A stretch of 64,000 nucleotides of DNA, taken from NCBI RefSeq assembly GCF_009725995.1, contig NZ_RCNS01000002.1, forward strand, positions 682,001 to 746,000, given 5' to 3'. Within the stretch, counting starts at the first letter, position 1, and every line of letters starts with the position of its first letter. This document shows positions 33,401-43,071 of the stretch, piece by piece. Both the position numbers and the translations under genes were made by a program. Under the pieces are notes generated by a model. It was not told the DNA's origin. It ran no database searches and saw only the letters and a program-made list of their open reading frames with translations. This stretch comes from Zobellia laminariae (GTDB lineage: Bacteria > Bacteroidota > Bacteroidia > Flavobacteriales > Flavobacteriaceae).

Positions 33401-33615
33401 CAATTTTTTTTCTTTGGTTTATGTTGATAGCCCTCAAACTTAAAATACGGGTGAATTTTGGTATTATCAACTAATAGTGGAACAGGGTTAGGTTCTCCAA
33501 AATCATAGGTATCTATAGAAACTACTTCTTCTTTTATTGATATGGATTGTGCTTGAGAATTAAAGGATAGGCCAACCGCTAAAAGCAATAGGGCCAATTG
33601 AAGGTGTTTTGACAT
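30481..33615 (-). CDS. Exported DUF5107 protein with TPR repeats
   Basis: The 1044-residue protein has a signal peptide (1-22, ending SQAQ). Residues about 50-340 match DUF5107, a galactose-mutarotase-like beta domain (VMVLPEIGGKIWGAIEKS, MRGPWTSGGLEFNFG). Residues about 460-1000 are TPR-like helical pairs. Such proteins occur in Bacteroidetes nutrient loci and are thought to act on or bind carbohydrate, but no catalytic role is established. Its start overlaps the stop of the FG-GAP gene by one base (TAATG), so the two are translationally linked. It is the last gene of the SusC/SusD region. Confidence 0.88.
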   Translation of the reverse strand: MSKHLQLALLLLAVGLSFNSQAQSISIKEEVVSIDTYDFGEPNPVPLLVDNTKIHPYFKFEGYQHKPKKKNWKVVTLENDYIKVMVLPEIGGKIWGAIEKSTGEEFLYKNEVIKFRNIAMRGPWTSGGLEFNFGIIGHHPSTSTPVDYVTRTNTDGSVSCYVSNVDLPSNTKWTVEIRLEKNKAYFETNASWYNASPLTESYYNWMTGAAEATNDLEFFIPGNAYVEHNGNAHSWPIDQEGRDLSSYKNNNFGPAKSYHIVGEFNDFFGGYYHDKEFGFGQWSLYEEMPGQKLWLWALSRSGGIWEDLLTDTDGQYIEFQAGRLFDQYEPSGANNPISQVGFDPYVMDKWSEIWFPFKKIGGMVDASPHGVLNVETVNGETIISVNALQDLESEIHIIAGGETTTEKLVLKPMEVFAKTISIDIEQEIEVSIDGTELSYNTNSKLNELKRPFKSDEDLNISESEKLLFAGIEALEFREFEKAHKHLSKLINIDPSNTTALVRLAELEYRRNNYDLALEKANTVLKMDTYNSSANYMAGIAYRAKSDTVNALESLGWAARDIKYRSVAYAQMSEIYLADKKYARAKTYANKSLDFNTYNLNAREVLLLLSKANSNQDEFKAEKERILAMDPLNYLIAIESQLSKFSNGDSKLNFTIENEFVEETYLSVALRYRELGFNPEALAILSSESIESPKNNLWIAYLQKDSNPDQSKKTLSKVITPNIDFVLPYRKETIPVLEWALEQNANWKLKYYLAQNYIAVGLKDKGISILKELQNEPDSDVFYRFRAKLNMANPNDFPSNSASEDLQKALDLKPKDWKVWEENILANQELGNDKLAYSLSKKAFKKFPENYNIGLAHAKSLLSLEHYEQVSSVLENIEVLPFEHASESRKIYEKAYIRIAIQEFEKENYSKVLSVLEKVKQWPENIGVGKPYAPDERTSDYLIAIALDKTGKYKESKQVLQSIIDYTKEHSGSNSTNHIFGLLAAKKIGEDTKPIEEQLKTTSNNIKTQIALAIFNEDVKVTPELNEKVKLPEQELKFLKSLKNL

Positions 33616-36600
33616 TAGAAATGAGTTTTATATGTTGTAGGAACTTGGTTATTTCTAGAGAAAATTAGTAAGGTTTCTTTGTTGGCTAATGGAATGGACT
33701 TAATATCCCTGATTTCTCCATTTAGATTTAGTCCGCTTTCTTTTTGATTTAAATATTGAAAAATTCCTTTTCCTTTTCCCATGAGTAGAGTTCCCTTGTT
33801 GGCATCATATCTACCATATTTTACCCGTGTTCCAAAAAAGTTACCGGCTAATACGATATCTAAATTCCCATCATGATTAAGGTCTTCTACAAGAATACCA
33901 TAGATTGGAGCGAATTGAGTAGAGGCGGGGAGAGGAGAAATTTTAAAGTTGTTATCACCTAAATTTTCAAGATAGCTGGTAGCGAAAGTTGTAGCCTCCA
34001 AAACCTCCACATCTGCCAAATCTTCTTTAGAGAAAATATCAGTGATTTTTTGGTCGGCATAATCTGCGTAGTTCAAGTATTTTCCTTTTAAAAAACTTAA
34101 CTGCCCAATTAAATCATCCTTAGAAAACACGGGATAACTTTCACCGATTATATAAGATGTTAGAATAGGGTCTACAGAGCCATTGTTATCAAAATCCTTT
34201 ACGTATAACTTTACGGGTTCTTTTTCGGAAGCTTTTAGTTGAGAGTTCAGACCAAAGTTTCCAATGACATAATCTATATCACCATCATTATCAAAATCGC
34301 CCTGTTCAATACTGTTCCACCATCCTTTTGCATTACTTAGAGTAGAATTATTGATTTCAACCAGCTTTCTGCCTGTGTTCTGAAAAGCTCTTATGGCCAT
34401 AAATTCACCCACTATGATTAGGTCATCAATACCATCGCCCGAAAAATCACTCCATAACGCATCTGAAACCATGCCTATATGTTCTAAAGAAGAGTTTACA
34501 GTTGTAGTAATGTCTTTAAAATTACCTTTACCATCATTTTGAAGCAAGTAGCTTCTTGGGCTAGTTGGATAATTGCCAGGAACTAATCTACCACCAACAA
34601 AGAGGTCTAGATCTCCGTCATTGTCAAAATCACTGGCTTTAACGCAGGAACCACTTGTAAGCATAGTAGGTAAAGAGGTAGTTGACTTTTTCAATTTACC
34701 ATTACCATTATTCAGATAGAGTCTATCCTGCAATTCTTTTGAGTCTTGGTTGAATGCGTTTCCACCGCTCACCACATATAAATCTAGGTCATTATCATTA
34801 TCAGCATCAAAGAAAAGAGCATTGGTGTCTTCAGAAGCCATATCGCTTTCAAAAGCAACCTCCCCATTATTAAATTCGCCTTTTTTATTTTGTAGAAATA
34901 GTTGACCACTTTGTCCTTTAGCGCCACCAATGAACAAATCTTCTAGCTCATCACCGTTTATATCACCTTTTGTTATTTTTGGACCTTGAGTAGAAAGTTT
35001 ATGAGGTAATAGTTGTTGGCTTTTAAAATCTATATAGTTGTTCTCTTTATGTTGAAAACGTATTAAACTATCATTGCTAACGTCAACTAAAACACTAAGA
35101 CTATCTTTTTCGACTTCGCCCTTAATTGATACAGCGTTGGACTGTTTTAGATTTAGCGTTTGATTGCTTGGTAGGTTTAATAAAGTTTGTGTTGTAAAAT
35201 CCGGCCATACGATAGTAAGCTTATCTATTGTATCATTTTTCCCTAAACCAAATACCAGCGTTTGATCAACGGAGGATTGGTAACCTCGTGTGGAAATTGC
35301 TTCCTGAGCTAAAATTTGACTTTTACTTTCAATGGTTATTTTTGAGCCAATACCAAAGGTATTTTTACCACTACCGATTAACTTTATTCTTAGGTAGTTA
35401 TTTTTTTTGAATTTTTCACTGTTGTTTCTGTATACAAAAGCTTCCTCCTCAATATTATTGACTATTAAATCTAAATCTCCATCATTATCCAAATCGGCGT
35501 AAGCAGCACCGTTTGAAAGAGATTTTGTGTCTAAGCCCCATTCAGAGTTGACTTTTGAAAAAGTTAAATCTCCGTTGTTTCTATAGGTGTAATTTTCTTC
35601 TACTGTAGCCGGAATATTTTGCAAAAGTTCCATAATGGCCGTTTGCTTCCCGGTTTTATTCTCCTCTAATTTTGCTTGGACCGCATAATTTATAAAATCC
35701 ATGTTGGTGTAATCTCTCTTATATCCGTTGGTTATAAATACATCTTTAAAACCATCATTATCCAAATCGGCAAAAAGGGAAGCCCAACTCCAATCTGTAT
35801 TGGATATTCCAGAAAATTGTCCTATTTCAGAAAACGATTCTCCTTGGTTGTTAAGCTGAAGCATATTACGCATGGTTTGGTTGTAAAAACCGGAATTAAC
35901 CAAGAGTTGGTACTTATCATAATTATCAGGACCTGAAACCATTTTCTGACGATAGTTACCTTCTGGTAACATATCTAAGGTCATAATATCCATAAAGCCA
36001 TCATTATTAATATCGGCTATATCTGAGCCCATTGAAAATAACGAAGTATGTCCAATATATTTTTCTAGACTTTCTGAAAACGTTCCGTTCTTATTATTGA
36101 TGTAGAGGTAATCCTGCTCATTGTAGTCGTTTGATATGTAGATATCCTGCCAACCGTCATTGTTAATATCGGAAACGGCTAAACCCAATCCAAAGCCTAG
36201 AACATTTGATACTAGACCAGCTTCAGAACTAACATCCTTAAATTTTCCGTTATCATTATGGTATAATTTATCTGAATAGGCATCATTCTTTGTTTTTTTA
36301 AGCTGTCCGGTAATTTGACCAAACCCAGCATATTCCTGTGTAGAGTGGTTTATTATGTACAGGTCTAAATCTCCATCTTTATCATAATCAAAAAATGAAG
36401 CTTGGGTGGAGTAGCCTGAGTCGTCTACTCCGTATTCAGATGCTTTATCACTAAAAGTTAAATCACCATTATTAATTAATAAAATATTTTTACGCAAAGA
36501 AGGGTTTATTGATGCGGACCTGCAGATGTAAATATCTAGAAACCCATCGGAGTTAACGTCGGCCATAGTAACCCCAGTTGTCCATTCGCCGCTACCTAAA

Positions 36601-36914
36601 GCATTTGCCTTTTTTGTAATATCCTCAAATTCCAGATTTCCTTTGTTGAGATATAATTTATTTTCAACCATATTCCCCGTAAAATATATGTCTGAAAGAC
36701 CGTCGTTATTTAGGTCGCCAATTGAAACACCTCCACCATTGTAAAAATATCCGTAGTTAAGCACATTTAACTTTTCTGATTCTACTAGTGTATTCTTGAA
36801 AGTTATGTTGGTTTTGGAAGATTTGAGGGAGCTAAAGAGTTTAGTTTCTTTGTTTTTAGTGCACGAAAAAACTAAGAACAGGAAAATTAAGGGATATATT
36901 CTTTTGAAAAACAT
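33615..36914 (-). CDS. FG-GAP/VCBS-repeat lipoprotein with ASPIC/UnbV domain
   Basis: The 1099-residue protein has a lipobox ending at Cys18 (LVFSC). Many copies of an FG-GAP/VCBS-type repeat with DxDNDGxxD calcium-binding loops cover most of the chain (for example DLNNDGLSDIYF and DFDNDGDLDLFVGG). An ASPIC/UnbV-like segment lies near residues 500-600 (GIGSKITIESKSQ, ISTRGYQSSVDQTLVFGLG). This is the plan of CRTAC1-like surface proteins that often follow SusC/SusD genes; a beta-propeller for ligand binding is inferred. A terminator-like hairpin separates it from susD, so expression may be lower than that of susCD. Confidence 0.9.
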   Translation of the reverse strand: MFFKRIYPLIFLFLVFSCTKNKETKLFSSLKSSKTNITFKNTLVESEKLNVLNYGYFYNGGGVSIGDLNNDGLSDIYFTGNMVENKLYLNKGNLEFEDITKKANALGSGEWTTGVTMADVNSDGFLDIYICRSASINPSLRKNILLINNGDLTFSDKASEYGVDDSGYSTQASFFDYDKDGDLDLYIINHSTQEYAGFGQITGQLKKTKNDAYSDKLYHNDNGKFKDVSSEAGLVSNVLGFGLGLAVSDINNDGWQDIYISNDYNEQDYLYINNKNGTFSESLEKYIGHTSLFSMGSDIADINNDGFMDIMTLDMLPEGNYRQKMVSGPDNYDKYQLLVNSGFYNQTMRNMLQLNNQGESFSEIGQFSGISNTDWSWASLFADLDNDGFKDVFITNGYKRDYTNMDFINYAVQAKLEENKTGKQTAIMELLQNIPATVEENYTYRNNGDLTFSKVNSEWGLDTKSLSNGAAYADLDNDGDLDLIVNNIEEEAFVYRNNSEKFKKNNYLRIKLIGSGKNTFGIGSKITIESKSQILAQEAISTRGYQSSVDQTLVFGLGKNDTIDKLTIVWPDFTTQTLLNLPSNQTLNLKQSNAVSIKGEVEKDSLSVLVDVSNDSLIRFQHKENNYIDFKSQQLLPHKLSTQGPKITKGDINGDELEDLFIGGAKGQSGQLFLQNKKGEFNNGEVAFESDMASEDTNALFFDADNDNDLDLYVVSGGNAFNQDSKELQDRLYLNNGNGKLKKSTTSLPTMLTSGSCVKASDFDNDGDLDLFVGGRLVPGNYPTSPRSYLLQNDGKGNFKDITTTVNSSLEHIGMVSDALWSDFSGDGIDDLIIVGEFMAIRAFQNTGRKLVEINNSTLSNAKGWWNSIEQGDFDNDGDIDYVIGNFGLNSQLKASEKEPVKLYVKDFDNNGSVDPILTSYIIGESYPVFSKDDLIGQLSFLKGKYLNYADYADQKITDIFSKEDLADVEVLEATTFATSYLENLGDNNFKISPLPASTQFAPIYGILVEDLNHDGNLDIVLAGNFFGTRVKYGRYDANKGTLLMGKGKGIFQYLNQKESGLNLNGEIRDIKSIPLANKETLLIFSRNNQVPTTYKTHF

Positions 36915-36956
36915 AGCTTGCTTATGAATAAGTATGAGTGGTATTTAACAAAAATA

Positions 36957-36987
36957 ACCAAAAAGACCGCCTGTTAAGACGGTCTTT
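36957..36987 (-). terminator. Terminator or attenuator between susD and the FG-GAP gene
   Basis: AAAGACCG (36962-36969) and CGGTCTTT (36980-36987) form an 8-bp hairpin; on the minus strand a short T-run follows. It lies 20 bases past the susD stop and before the next gene of the same strand, so partial read-through is expected. Confidence 0.65.
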
Positions 36988-37008
36988 GATAGTTATACTT
37001 ATAATGAA

Positions 37009-38625
37009 TTAATTCTTTTTATCCCACCATAATTTGGTAGTGCCATCATCTGGTCCATCTAATTTTTCTGGGTTGTTAACCGCATCGTCAATAGCTTCTC
37101 TGTTATTGTTGTATTCATCAGAAACATAAGGCATTCTTCTAGGAATTTCATCCACTGGAATCTGTGATGGAATCAAAGAGTTTAAACGATCATACAACGT
37201 AGGGTAACCTGTTCTTCTGCGTTCTGCATACGCTTCTTCACTGTCAGGAAATAAAGCAATCCACTTTTGGGTAATTATTTGCTCTAATTGTCTTTCTTTG
37301 TCTGCAGCCTCATCATATGCAATAGGTGCGGTAGATGCTGGTGGAGTGGTGCTGTCAAAACCAGCAGGGACATTAGTACTGCTTATATAGTCTTCACCGG
37401 AAAGGTTAGTGCCGTCATATTCATATTCAGCATGAGACATTTGAATGCCTTGTTCGTATAAATCTTTTGCCGTACCATTCATGGCCCAACCCTCTAAGGC
37501 TCCTTCAGCTCTTAAAAAATATGCTTCTGCAGCTCGTAAAATTGGGTAAGGAGGACCAACTGATCCGTCAACTGTATATTCCCCCGCCATGTCTGATGCT
37601 ATAGTATTAAATGGAGTAGCTGTTTTAGTGTTAGCAGTTTGCCCGTTGCGCATACCTTCGTAATCAAAGGTTAGGCCTACAGGGTCATCTAATGTGTCTA
37701 CACTATCTGCTGGTGCAAAGTAATTTGCTACTCTAGGGTCCTTATAGCCTTTTAATACACTTTCCATATCAGCACTCATTCTAAACTCACCCCACTGTGT
37801 AATAGTGGTATAATTATTTCTGAAGTTTCCGTTATCACTATTAACGTAAGCATTTTGAGAATTGTTCATTATAACTCCGCTAGCTACAGCTTTTTCAGCT
37901 TCACTCTTGGCCAATGCACCATCAACATATTTAATTCTTAATGCCAATCTAAGGCGCAAACTGTTTGCGAGTGCCTTCCAATTATCGACTGAACCATTAT
38001 AAATAATATCATTAGCAGTGTTTCCAAAAAATACACTCTGACCTGTTTGAGTATCAAATGTAGCAACTGCCTCATCTAAAAGATTAAAAAAGTCTGCGTA
38101 TATATCTTTTTGGCTGTCATACATTACCGGACCACTTTCAACCTCCCCAAAGTTTGAATAGGGTATAGGTCCCCAATAATCTGTTAAACGATGGAAAAAG
38201 AATACTTTCCATACCTTCATCATAGCATTTTCAGTAGAAAAATAATCACGTTCTGCTGTATAGTCAAGAGCAAACTTAAGCTCAGGTGCTACATTACCGT
38301 ATTGTTCGGCGTAGGCACCATTAAGCCAGCGATCTACAAGTATGAATTGATCTGAATCAAAACCCGCGGCAGTCGTTGCAAAATAGTTAGCATAGACATC
38401 GGAAAATAAAGAATGCCCTAGCTGAAAAGGACCATTTGCGTTTTGGCCCATATATACGGCGCCGTAAAATGATTTCTTTGCAACAAGTGGAATCAGTCCA
38501 TCATCTATACCGTCTACGGTAGAATTTTTAGGATCTGTATTTATTTCTGAAAAATCATCCGTACAGCTCAAAAGAACGAACTGCGCACAGAGGATATACA
38601 AAATACTATTATATATTGATTTCAT
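37009..38625 (-). CDS. SusD/RagB-like nutrient-binding outer-membrane lipoprotein
   Basis: The 538-residue protein has a lipobox ending at Cys21 (FVLLSC). It matches the SusD_like group: FSEINTDPKNS near the start, FFHRLTDYWGPIPYSNFGE, WKALANSLRLRLALRI and PILRAAEAYFLRAEGAL, ending with an EQIITQKWIALFPDSEEAYAE region. SusD binds substrate at the cell surface and closes the lid of its SusC partner, encoded 11 bases upstream. The ligand is unknown; no glycanase is encoded nearby. Confidence 0.93.
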   Translation of the reverse strand: MKSIYNSILYILCAQFVLLSCTDDFSEINTDPKNSTVDGIDDGLIPLVAKKSFYGAVYMGQNANGPFQLGHSLFSDVYANYFATTAAGFDSDQFILVDRWLNGAYAEQYGNVAPELKFALDYTAERDYFSTENAMMKVWKVFFFHRLTDYWGPIPYSNFGEVESGPVMYDSQKDIYADFFNLLDEAVATFDTQTGQSVFFGNTANDIIYNGSVDNWKALANSLRLRLALRIKYVDGALAKSEAEKAVASGVIMNNSQNAYVNSDNGNFRNNYTTITQWGEFRMSADMESVLKGYKDPRVANYFAPADSVDTLDDPVGLTFDYEGMRNGQTANTKTATPFNTIASDMAGEYTVDGSVGPPYPILRAAEAYFLRAEGALEGWAMNGTAKDLYEQGIQMSHAEYEYDGTNLSGEDYISSTNVPAGFDSTTPPASTAPIAYDEAADKERQLEQIITQKWIALFPDSEEAYAERRRTGYPTLYDRLNSLIPSQIPVDEIPRRMPYVSDEYNNNREAIDDAVNNPEKLDGPDDGTTKLWWDKKN

Positions 38626-38636
38626 ATGTTTTGTAT

Positions 38637-41600
38637 TTAAAATGATAGGTTAAGAGAAAAACCAAATGAACGTGTTGTTGGTGGGGCAAAAGCCTCTCTA
38701 CCTTCTGAGTTGAATTCTTCATTGTTTGATGAAGCAGTATTATTTTCTACAGAAGTTATAGCCTCTGGGTCAAAAGTTTCAGCCTTATTGCTGAGGAAAA
38801 ACAGGTTTCGACCTACTAAAGATAATCTGGCAGATGATAAAAATGTTCTATCAATAAGCTCTTTAGGAAAAGTATAACCAAGTACAACCTCTCTTAATCT
38901 GATGTTAGATGCGTCCCTAACAAAAGCTTCCCCAATAGGTGCACTTCTACCTCCAATTCTTCTCCATAATGTTTCAGCATCAACAGAAGTTGTGTTGGTC
39001 TGACCTGTAGTAGTAACAGCTGTTTCATTTGCAAATATGTTCTCTCCAAATACTAATCCGCCATCACGTCCCTGTAAAGTAAAGTCAGGTAAACCATCTG
39101 CTGCTAAAATTGCATCTGTGAAAGCTAAAATTGTACCACCTTGGCGGATATCTATTAATGTACTAAGAGAAAAGTTTTTGTACTTAAATGTATTGCTGAT
39201 GCCACCTAGCCAATCTGGGTTGTAATTAGCAACTCTAACATCTAAACCGGTTGTTGACTGAGGAACACCTGTTTCATCTACTATTACGTTACCATTGTCA
39301 TCTCTTAAGAAACCTCTTGAATATACTTCTCCAAATGGCTCACCTACTTTTAAACGGTATGTTCTAACAAAATCCGTACCCTGGTCAAGTTGATCGCGAT
39401 CTTCAGAAATCCTAGTAACTAAACTATTGTTCTTGGCAAAGTTTAGGTTTAAATCCCAACTAAAATTTTCAGTCTCAACTACAGTGGCACCAAAAACAAT
39501 TTCTACACCATCATTTTGGATGTCTCCTCCGTTTTCAAAAACTGAAGTATACCCATAACCACTGCTTACAGGAGATTGAAATAATTGGTCGTAAGTGTTC
39601 GAACGATAATAAGTAGCATCCAATCGCAGTCTGTTATTGAACAATCTTAAATCTGCACCTACTTCTAATGATCTAGTTGTTTCTGGTTTTAAAGAAGCAT
39701 TAGGTTCAGTATTACTGAAATTAATGGCAGAACTATTTTCAATAGAAGTACTTCTGGATAATTGATAGGGGCTTGTGTCATTTCCAACTTCGGCCCAGGA
39801 ACCTCTTAATTTTAAGTAAGTAATGGCCTCTGGAAATTCAATTAAATCGGTCAATACTGTTGTTAAACCAAAAGCAGGATAAAAGTAGGAATTGTTCTCT
39901 TCTGGTAAAGTAGAACTCCAATCATTTCTTGCAGATGCACTAAGATAAATTGCTCCTAGAAAAGATAATTCGGCAAATGAATATACTGAATGCACGCTTT
40001 TTTCTGAATAGAAATCCTCCAATTTTTGTATTGATGTGTTTTCTAAAGCAAATAAATTTGGTACTTGAAAGTTAGACCCTTCTCCTCTTACTCCCGTACT
40101 TTTAAATTTTCTAGCATTAGCTCCTAGGTTAAAGTCTAGACCTAACCAGTCAGTAATATCTTTATTGTAGTTCAATAAGGCATCTGTGTTCCACTCATAA
40201 CTAGTATCTGAACGACGGACATATTTTCCGTTTGGCGCTTGGGTATAAGTATCTATATACCATTTTTGTTCTTCATCAATATTTGATCTATCTAATGCGG
40301 AACGTCCCATAAGCGATAGATTGTCTGTAATTTGATATTTTAAGGATAATAATCCAATTACTCTCTCTACAGTTCGTGGCTTAGTTACATTGTAAGACTG
40401 CCAGTAAGGATTTCCTCCACCATTAAAATCAGGTAAGTAATAATGCTGCTTTAAAAGTCCGGCATTATCTGTGAATTCGTAATGTTGAATGTCACTAGAA
40501 CGAATATTTCTAGGTAGGATATATGCATAGCGTAAAGGGTTTTCAAAATCTTCACCAGTGGTTAATACATTTGAAAATTCTTGCTTGATATAGTTTAGTT
40601 TAGTGTCAAGGCTTAATCTATCCGTTATTTTCACATTAGATCTTGCACTTAAATTATGGCTGGTCAAGTCATTATTTGGCATGATGCCTTCAGCATCAGT
40701 ATTGGTATACGATAAAAACGTATTTGACTTTTCGTTATTAATGTTAACCGAAATGTTGCTTGTGAGATTTACGCCTGTACGAAAAAAATCTTTCACATTG
40801 TTTGGTTGCGCTGTAAACGCATACTCAGACACAGGGTAATTAGGATCGTTTGACCAATGAGCAACATTCTGGCCATTCATTTCTGGTCCCCAAGATGAAG
40901 TTGCTGAGGGTGTATAGACTCCGCCAGAACCTTGTCCGTATACATTTTGATATTCCGCCAGAAAGTTTGCTGTCTCTGAAGTAGCTGTAAAGTTCAAAGA
41001 AGTAGTAACTCCTTCTTCGGCATTACTTCCAGATTTCGTAGTAACAATTATGGCGCCGTTAGCTGCTCTACTTCCATATAAGGCAGCAGCATTAGCTCCT
41101 TTTAGTACTGAAATATCTTCTATATCATCAGGGCTCATGTTAGAAATATCTCCGTTTAGAATAATACCATCAACTACGTATAAGGGTTGACTACTACCAC
41201 TAATAGACCTATTTCCTCGTAATAGTACTTTAGATGAGGAGCCAACACCTGAAGACCCTGTAGTTACGGATAAACCGGCCACTTTTCCACTTAGACCATT
41301 CACAACGTTAATTGACCTAGCCTGTGTTAATTCATCTGTACTAACATCTTGAGTAGAGTAGGTTACAGCTTTTTTACTTTTCTTAATACCTAAAGCAGTA
41401 ACAACAACTTCATCTAATTGGCTAGCATCTTCTTGCATAGCTAAATCAATAATGTTGTTGGCACCCACGGTAACGTTTTGTGATTTCATTCCAATAAAGG
41501 AAAAAATCAAAACATCGCCAGTAGAAGCTTCTATGGTATAGTTACCATCAAAATCGGATTGTGTTCCTGTTGTACTTCCCTGTACTAATACATTTACGCC

Positions 41601-41717
41601 GGGCAACGGCATTCCATCATTAGCGTCGGTGACCGTACCGGTAACCGTTTTGTCCTGCGCTAATATGGGGTGAGTACCCATTATTAGTACTAGGAACATT
41701 AAAATGTTTTTCATCAT
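38637..41717 (-). CDS. SusC/RagA-like TonB-dependent transporter
   Basis: The 1026-residue protein has a signal peptide (1-20, ending LAQ), an N-terminal carboxypeptidase regulatory-like domain (VTGTVTDANDGMPLPGVNV, DFDGNYTI), the LDEVVVTALG motif near residue 100, a plug domain (LYVVDGIILNG, ISVLKGANAAALYGSRAANG) and a beta-barrel ending in an aromatic residue (SLNLSF). It imports the ligand captured by SusD using TonB energy. There is no STN domain, so control by a trans-envelope anti-sigma signal is not expected; the adjacent LacI gene is the likely regulator. Confidence 0.95.
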   Translation of the reverse strand: MMKNILMFLVLIMGTHPILAQDKTVTGTVTDANDGMPLPGVNVLVQGSTTGTQSDFDGNYTIEASTGDVLIFSFIGMKSQNVTVGANNIIDLAMQEDASQLDEVVVTALGIKKSKKAVTYSTQDVSTDELTQARSINVVNGLSGKVAGLSVTTGSSGVGSSSKVLLRGNRSISGSSQPLYVVDGIILNGDISNMSPDDIEDISVLKGANAAALYGSRAANGAIIVTTKSGSNAEEGVTTSLNFTATSETANFLAEYQNVYGQGSGGVYTPSATSSWGPEMNGQNVAHWSNDPNYPVSEYAFTAQPNNVKDFFRTGVNLTSNISVNINNEKSNTFLSYTNTDAEGIMPNNDLTSHNLSARSNVKITDRLSLDTKLNYIKQEFSNVLTTGEDFENPLRYAYILPRNIRSSDIQHYEFTDNAGLLKQHYYLPDFNGGGNPYWQSYNVTKPRTVERVIGLLSLKYQITDNLSLMGRSALDRSNIDEEQKWYIDTYTQAPNGKYVRRSDTSYEWNTDALLNYNKDITDWLGLDFNLGANARKFKSTGVRGEGSNFQVPNLFALENTSIQKLEDFYSEKSVHSVYSFAELSFLGAIYLSASARNDWSSTLPEENNSYFYPAFGLTTVLTDLIEFPEAITYLKLRGSWAEVGNDTSPYQLSRSTSIENSSAINFSNTEPNASLKPETTRSLEVGADLRLFNNRLRLDATYYRSNTYDQLFQSPVSSGYGYTSVFENGGDIQNDGVEIVFGATVVETENFSWDLNLNFAKNNSLVTRISEDRDQLDQGTDFVRTYRLKVGEPFGEVYSRGFLRDDNGNVIVDETGVPQSTTGLDVRVANYNPDWLGGISNTFKYKNFSLSTLIDIRQGGTILAFTDAILAADGLPDFTLQGRDGGLVFGENIFANETAVTTTGQTNTTSVDAETLWRRIGGRSAPIGEAFVRDASNIRLREVVLGYTFPKELIDRTFLSSARLSLVGRNLFFLSNKAETFDPEAITSVENNTASSNNEEFNSEGREAFAPPTTRSFGFSLNLSF

Positions 41718-41814
41718 AGTGTTAGTTTTAAAAAGCTGTTAGTCCTAAATGTTTTCTTAATGTTTTGTGAATGTAAACTTAATTTCTAAGAAACCAAACG
41801 CTTTTTAAGTTAAA

Positions 41815-41828
41815 TGTGCTCGAACACA
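41815..41828. promoter_or_regulatory. Candidate LacI-type operator
   Basis: TGTG-C-TCGA-A-CACA is a palindrome with a central CG, the usual plan of LacI-family operators. It lies between the lacI-type gene and susC, about 100 bases before the susC start. Assignment to that regulator is inference. Confidence 0.35.
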
Positions 41829-41889
41829 CTTTTGATTATGAGAATAGTATTAATGATAGTATTAGAGTTCTAAGTCAATAAAAACAAGC

Positions 41890-42930
41890 CTAATTTATAT
41901 AGTAATCCACATTTTCAGAAGTAACGATGTCAATGGGAAGTAAATTCTGGAGGGGTACTTTTTTGCCAAAAAGGAAAAATTCTGCGAAATGGCTTATACT
42001 TAAATAAGCCTGTTCTTTTGGTCTTTGATGAATTAAGAAGTCAATCTTACCTTCCTTTAAAAAAGAAACGTTCTTTGGCACTAAATCATAACCAACTAAG
42101 GAACAAGGTTTCATTAATTTAGATACTATTTCAGCTATCTTGTATGCCTTGGAGTTAGTAATAAAAAGAGCACCAATATTTGGATTGTCATGAAAATATA
42201 GCTCTATTTCTTGCTTAAATTTAGATTGGTTATCCGAATTGAAGTTCTTTGCTTTTAGAATCCTATGTGAACTTTTTTTATTATCAAAGTAGTTTTTAAA
42301 CCCTTGTTCTTTTAGTAGTAGGTGAGGTTCTTTGTCTATATGTATAATACCTATCTCAGATTGAGGAGCCACAGTCTTATCAATAAGGTCTGCTGCTATT
42401 TTTCCACTTTGCACTAAATCCTGCCCAATAAAAATTTGAGTTTTATTTGTACTTAGGTGGTTATTGAAAAGACCCACTCTAATATCGTTCTCTTTGCAGG
42501 TTTGACTTATTTGAAAAGATTCTTTTTCAAACAATGGGGTCATTAACAGTAAATCAGGAGAAACGTTGATAGCTTCAATAGATTTCTGGTAAAAGTCTTC
42601 TTTTTTGGAAGGATTATAAATGAATATTTTAACTTCAATACCAAAAGGCCCAAATTCTTTTTCCGCAACTTTCACTCCTTCATGTGCTGGTTGCCAATAA
42701 ATATCTATTTCAGAATCTGGAATGAGTATAGAAATTCTATAGGCTTTATTCTCTTTAAGACTTCTTGCAATTGGATTGGGGCGATACTCTATTTCCTTTA
42801 ATATTTTTTCAACCTTTTCCTGAGCAATTTTAGATACCTTTCCTCTTTTGTGTAGTACACGATCTACTGTTCCTTTGGATACCCCTGCAAGTTTGGCAAT
42901 ATCTTTAATTGTCTTTTTTTTATTGGTCAT
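41890..42930 (-). CDS. LacI-family transcriptional regulator
   Basis: The 346-residue protein starts with a LacI helix-turn-helix (TIKDIAKLAGVSKGTVDRVLH, residues about 6-26) and hinge helix (NPIARSLKE), followed by a periplasmic-binding-protein-like ligand domain (RISILIPDSEIDIYWQPAHEG and later SLVGYDLVP). It would bind a sugar or related effector and control the adjacent susC operon. It is on the same strand as susC with a 172-base gap that holds a palindrome at 41815-41828. Confidence 0.93.
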   Translation of the reverse strand: MTNKKKTIKDIAKLAGVSKGTVDRVLHKRGKVSKIAQEKVEKILKEIEYRPNPIARSLKENKAYRISILIPDSEIDIYWQPAHEGVKVAEKEFGPFGIEVKIFIYNPSKKEDFYQKSIEAINVSPDLLLMTPLFEKESFQISQTCKENDIRVGLFNNHLSTNKTQIFIGQDLVQSGKIAADLIDKTVAPQSEIGIIHIDKEPHLLLKEQGFKNYFDNKKSSHRILKAKNFNSDNQSKFKQEIELYFHDNPNIGALFITNSKAYKIAEIVSKLMKPCSLVGYDLVPKNVSFLKEGKIDFLIHQRPKEQAYLSISHFAEFFLFGKKVPLQNLLPIDIVTSENVDYYIN

Positions 42931-43071
42931 TTTAGGATGAAAGAGGCTTTAGTTGTTGCTTAGGGTGAAAGAAAAATCTTCACTAAATTATAGATATATA
43001 ACTTATTGAAAGTGCTTTCTGCTAATTTTTAATCGAAAAAAAAATAGTAAATAGATGTAACTAAATATATT

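Noticed and set aside
30481..36914. Sulfatase or glycoside hydrolase in the first SusC/SusD region
   Set aside because: Sequences show only DUF5107/TPR and FG-GAP/ASPIC features, with no sulfatase CxPxR or hydrolase motif.
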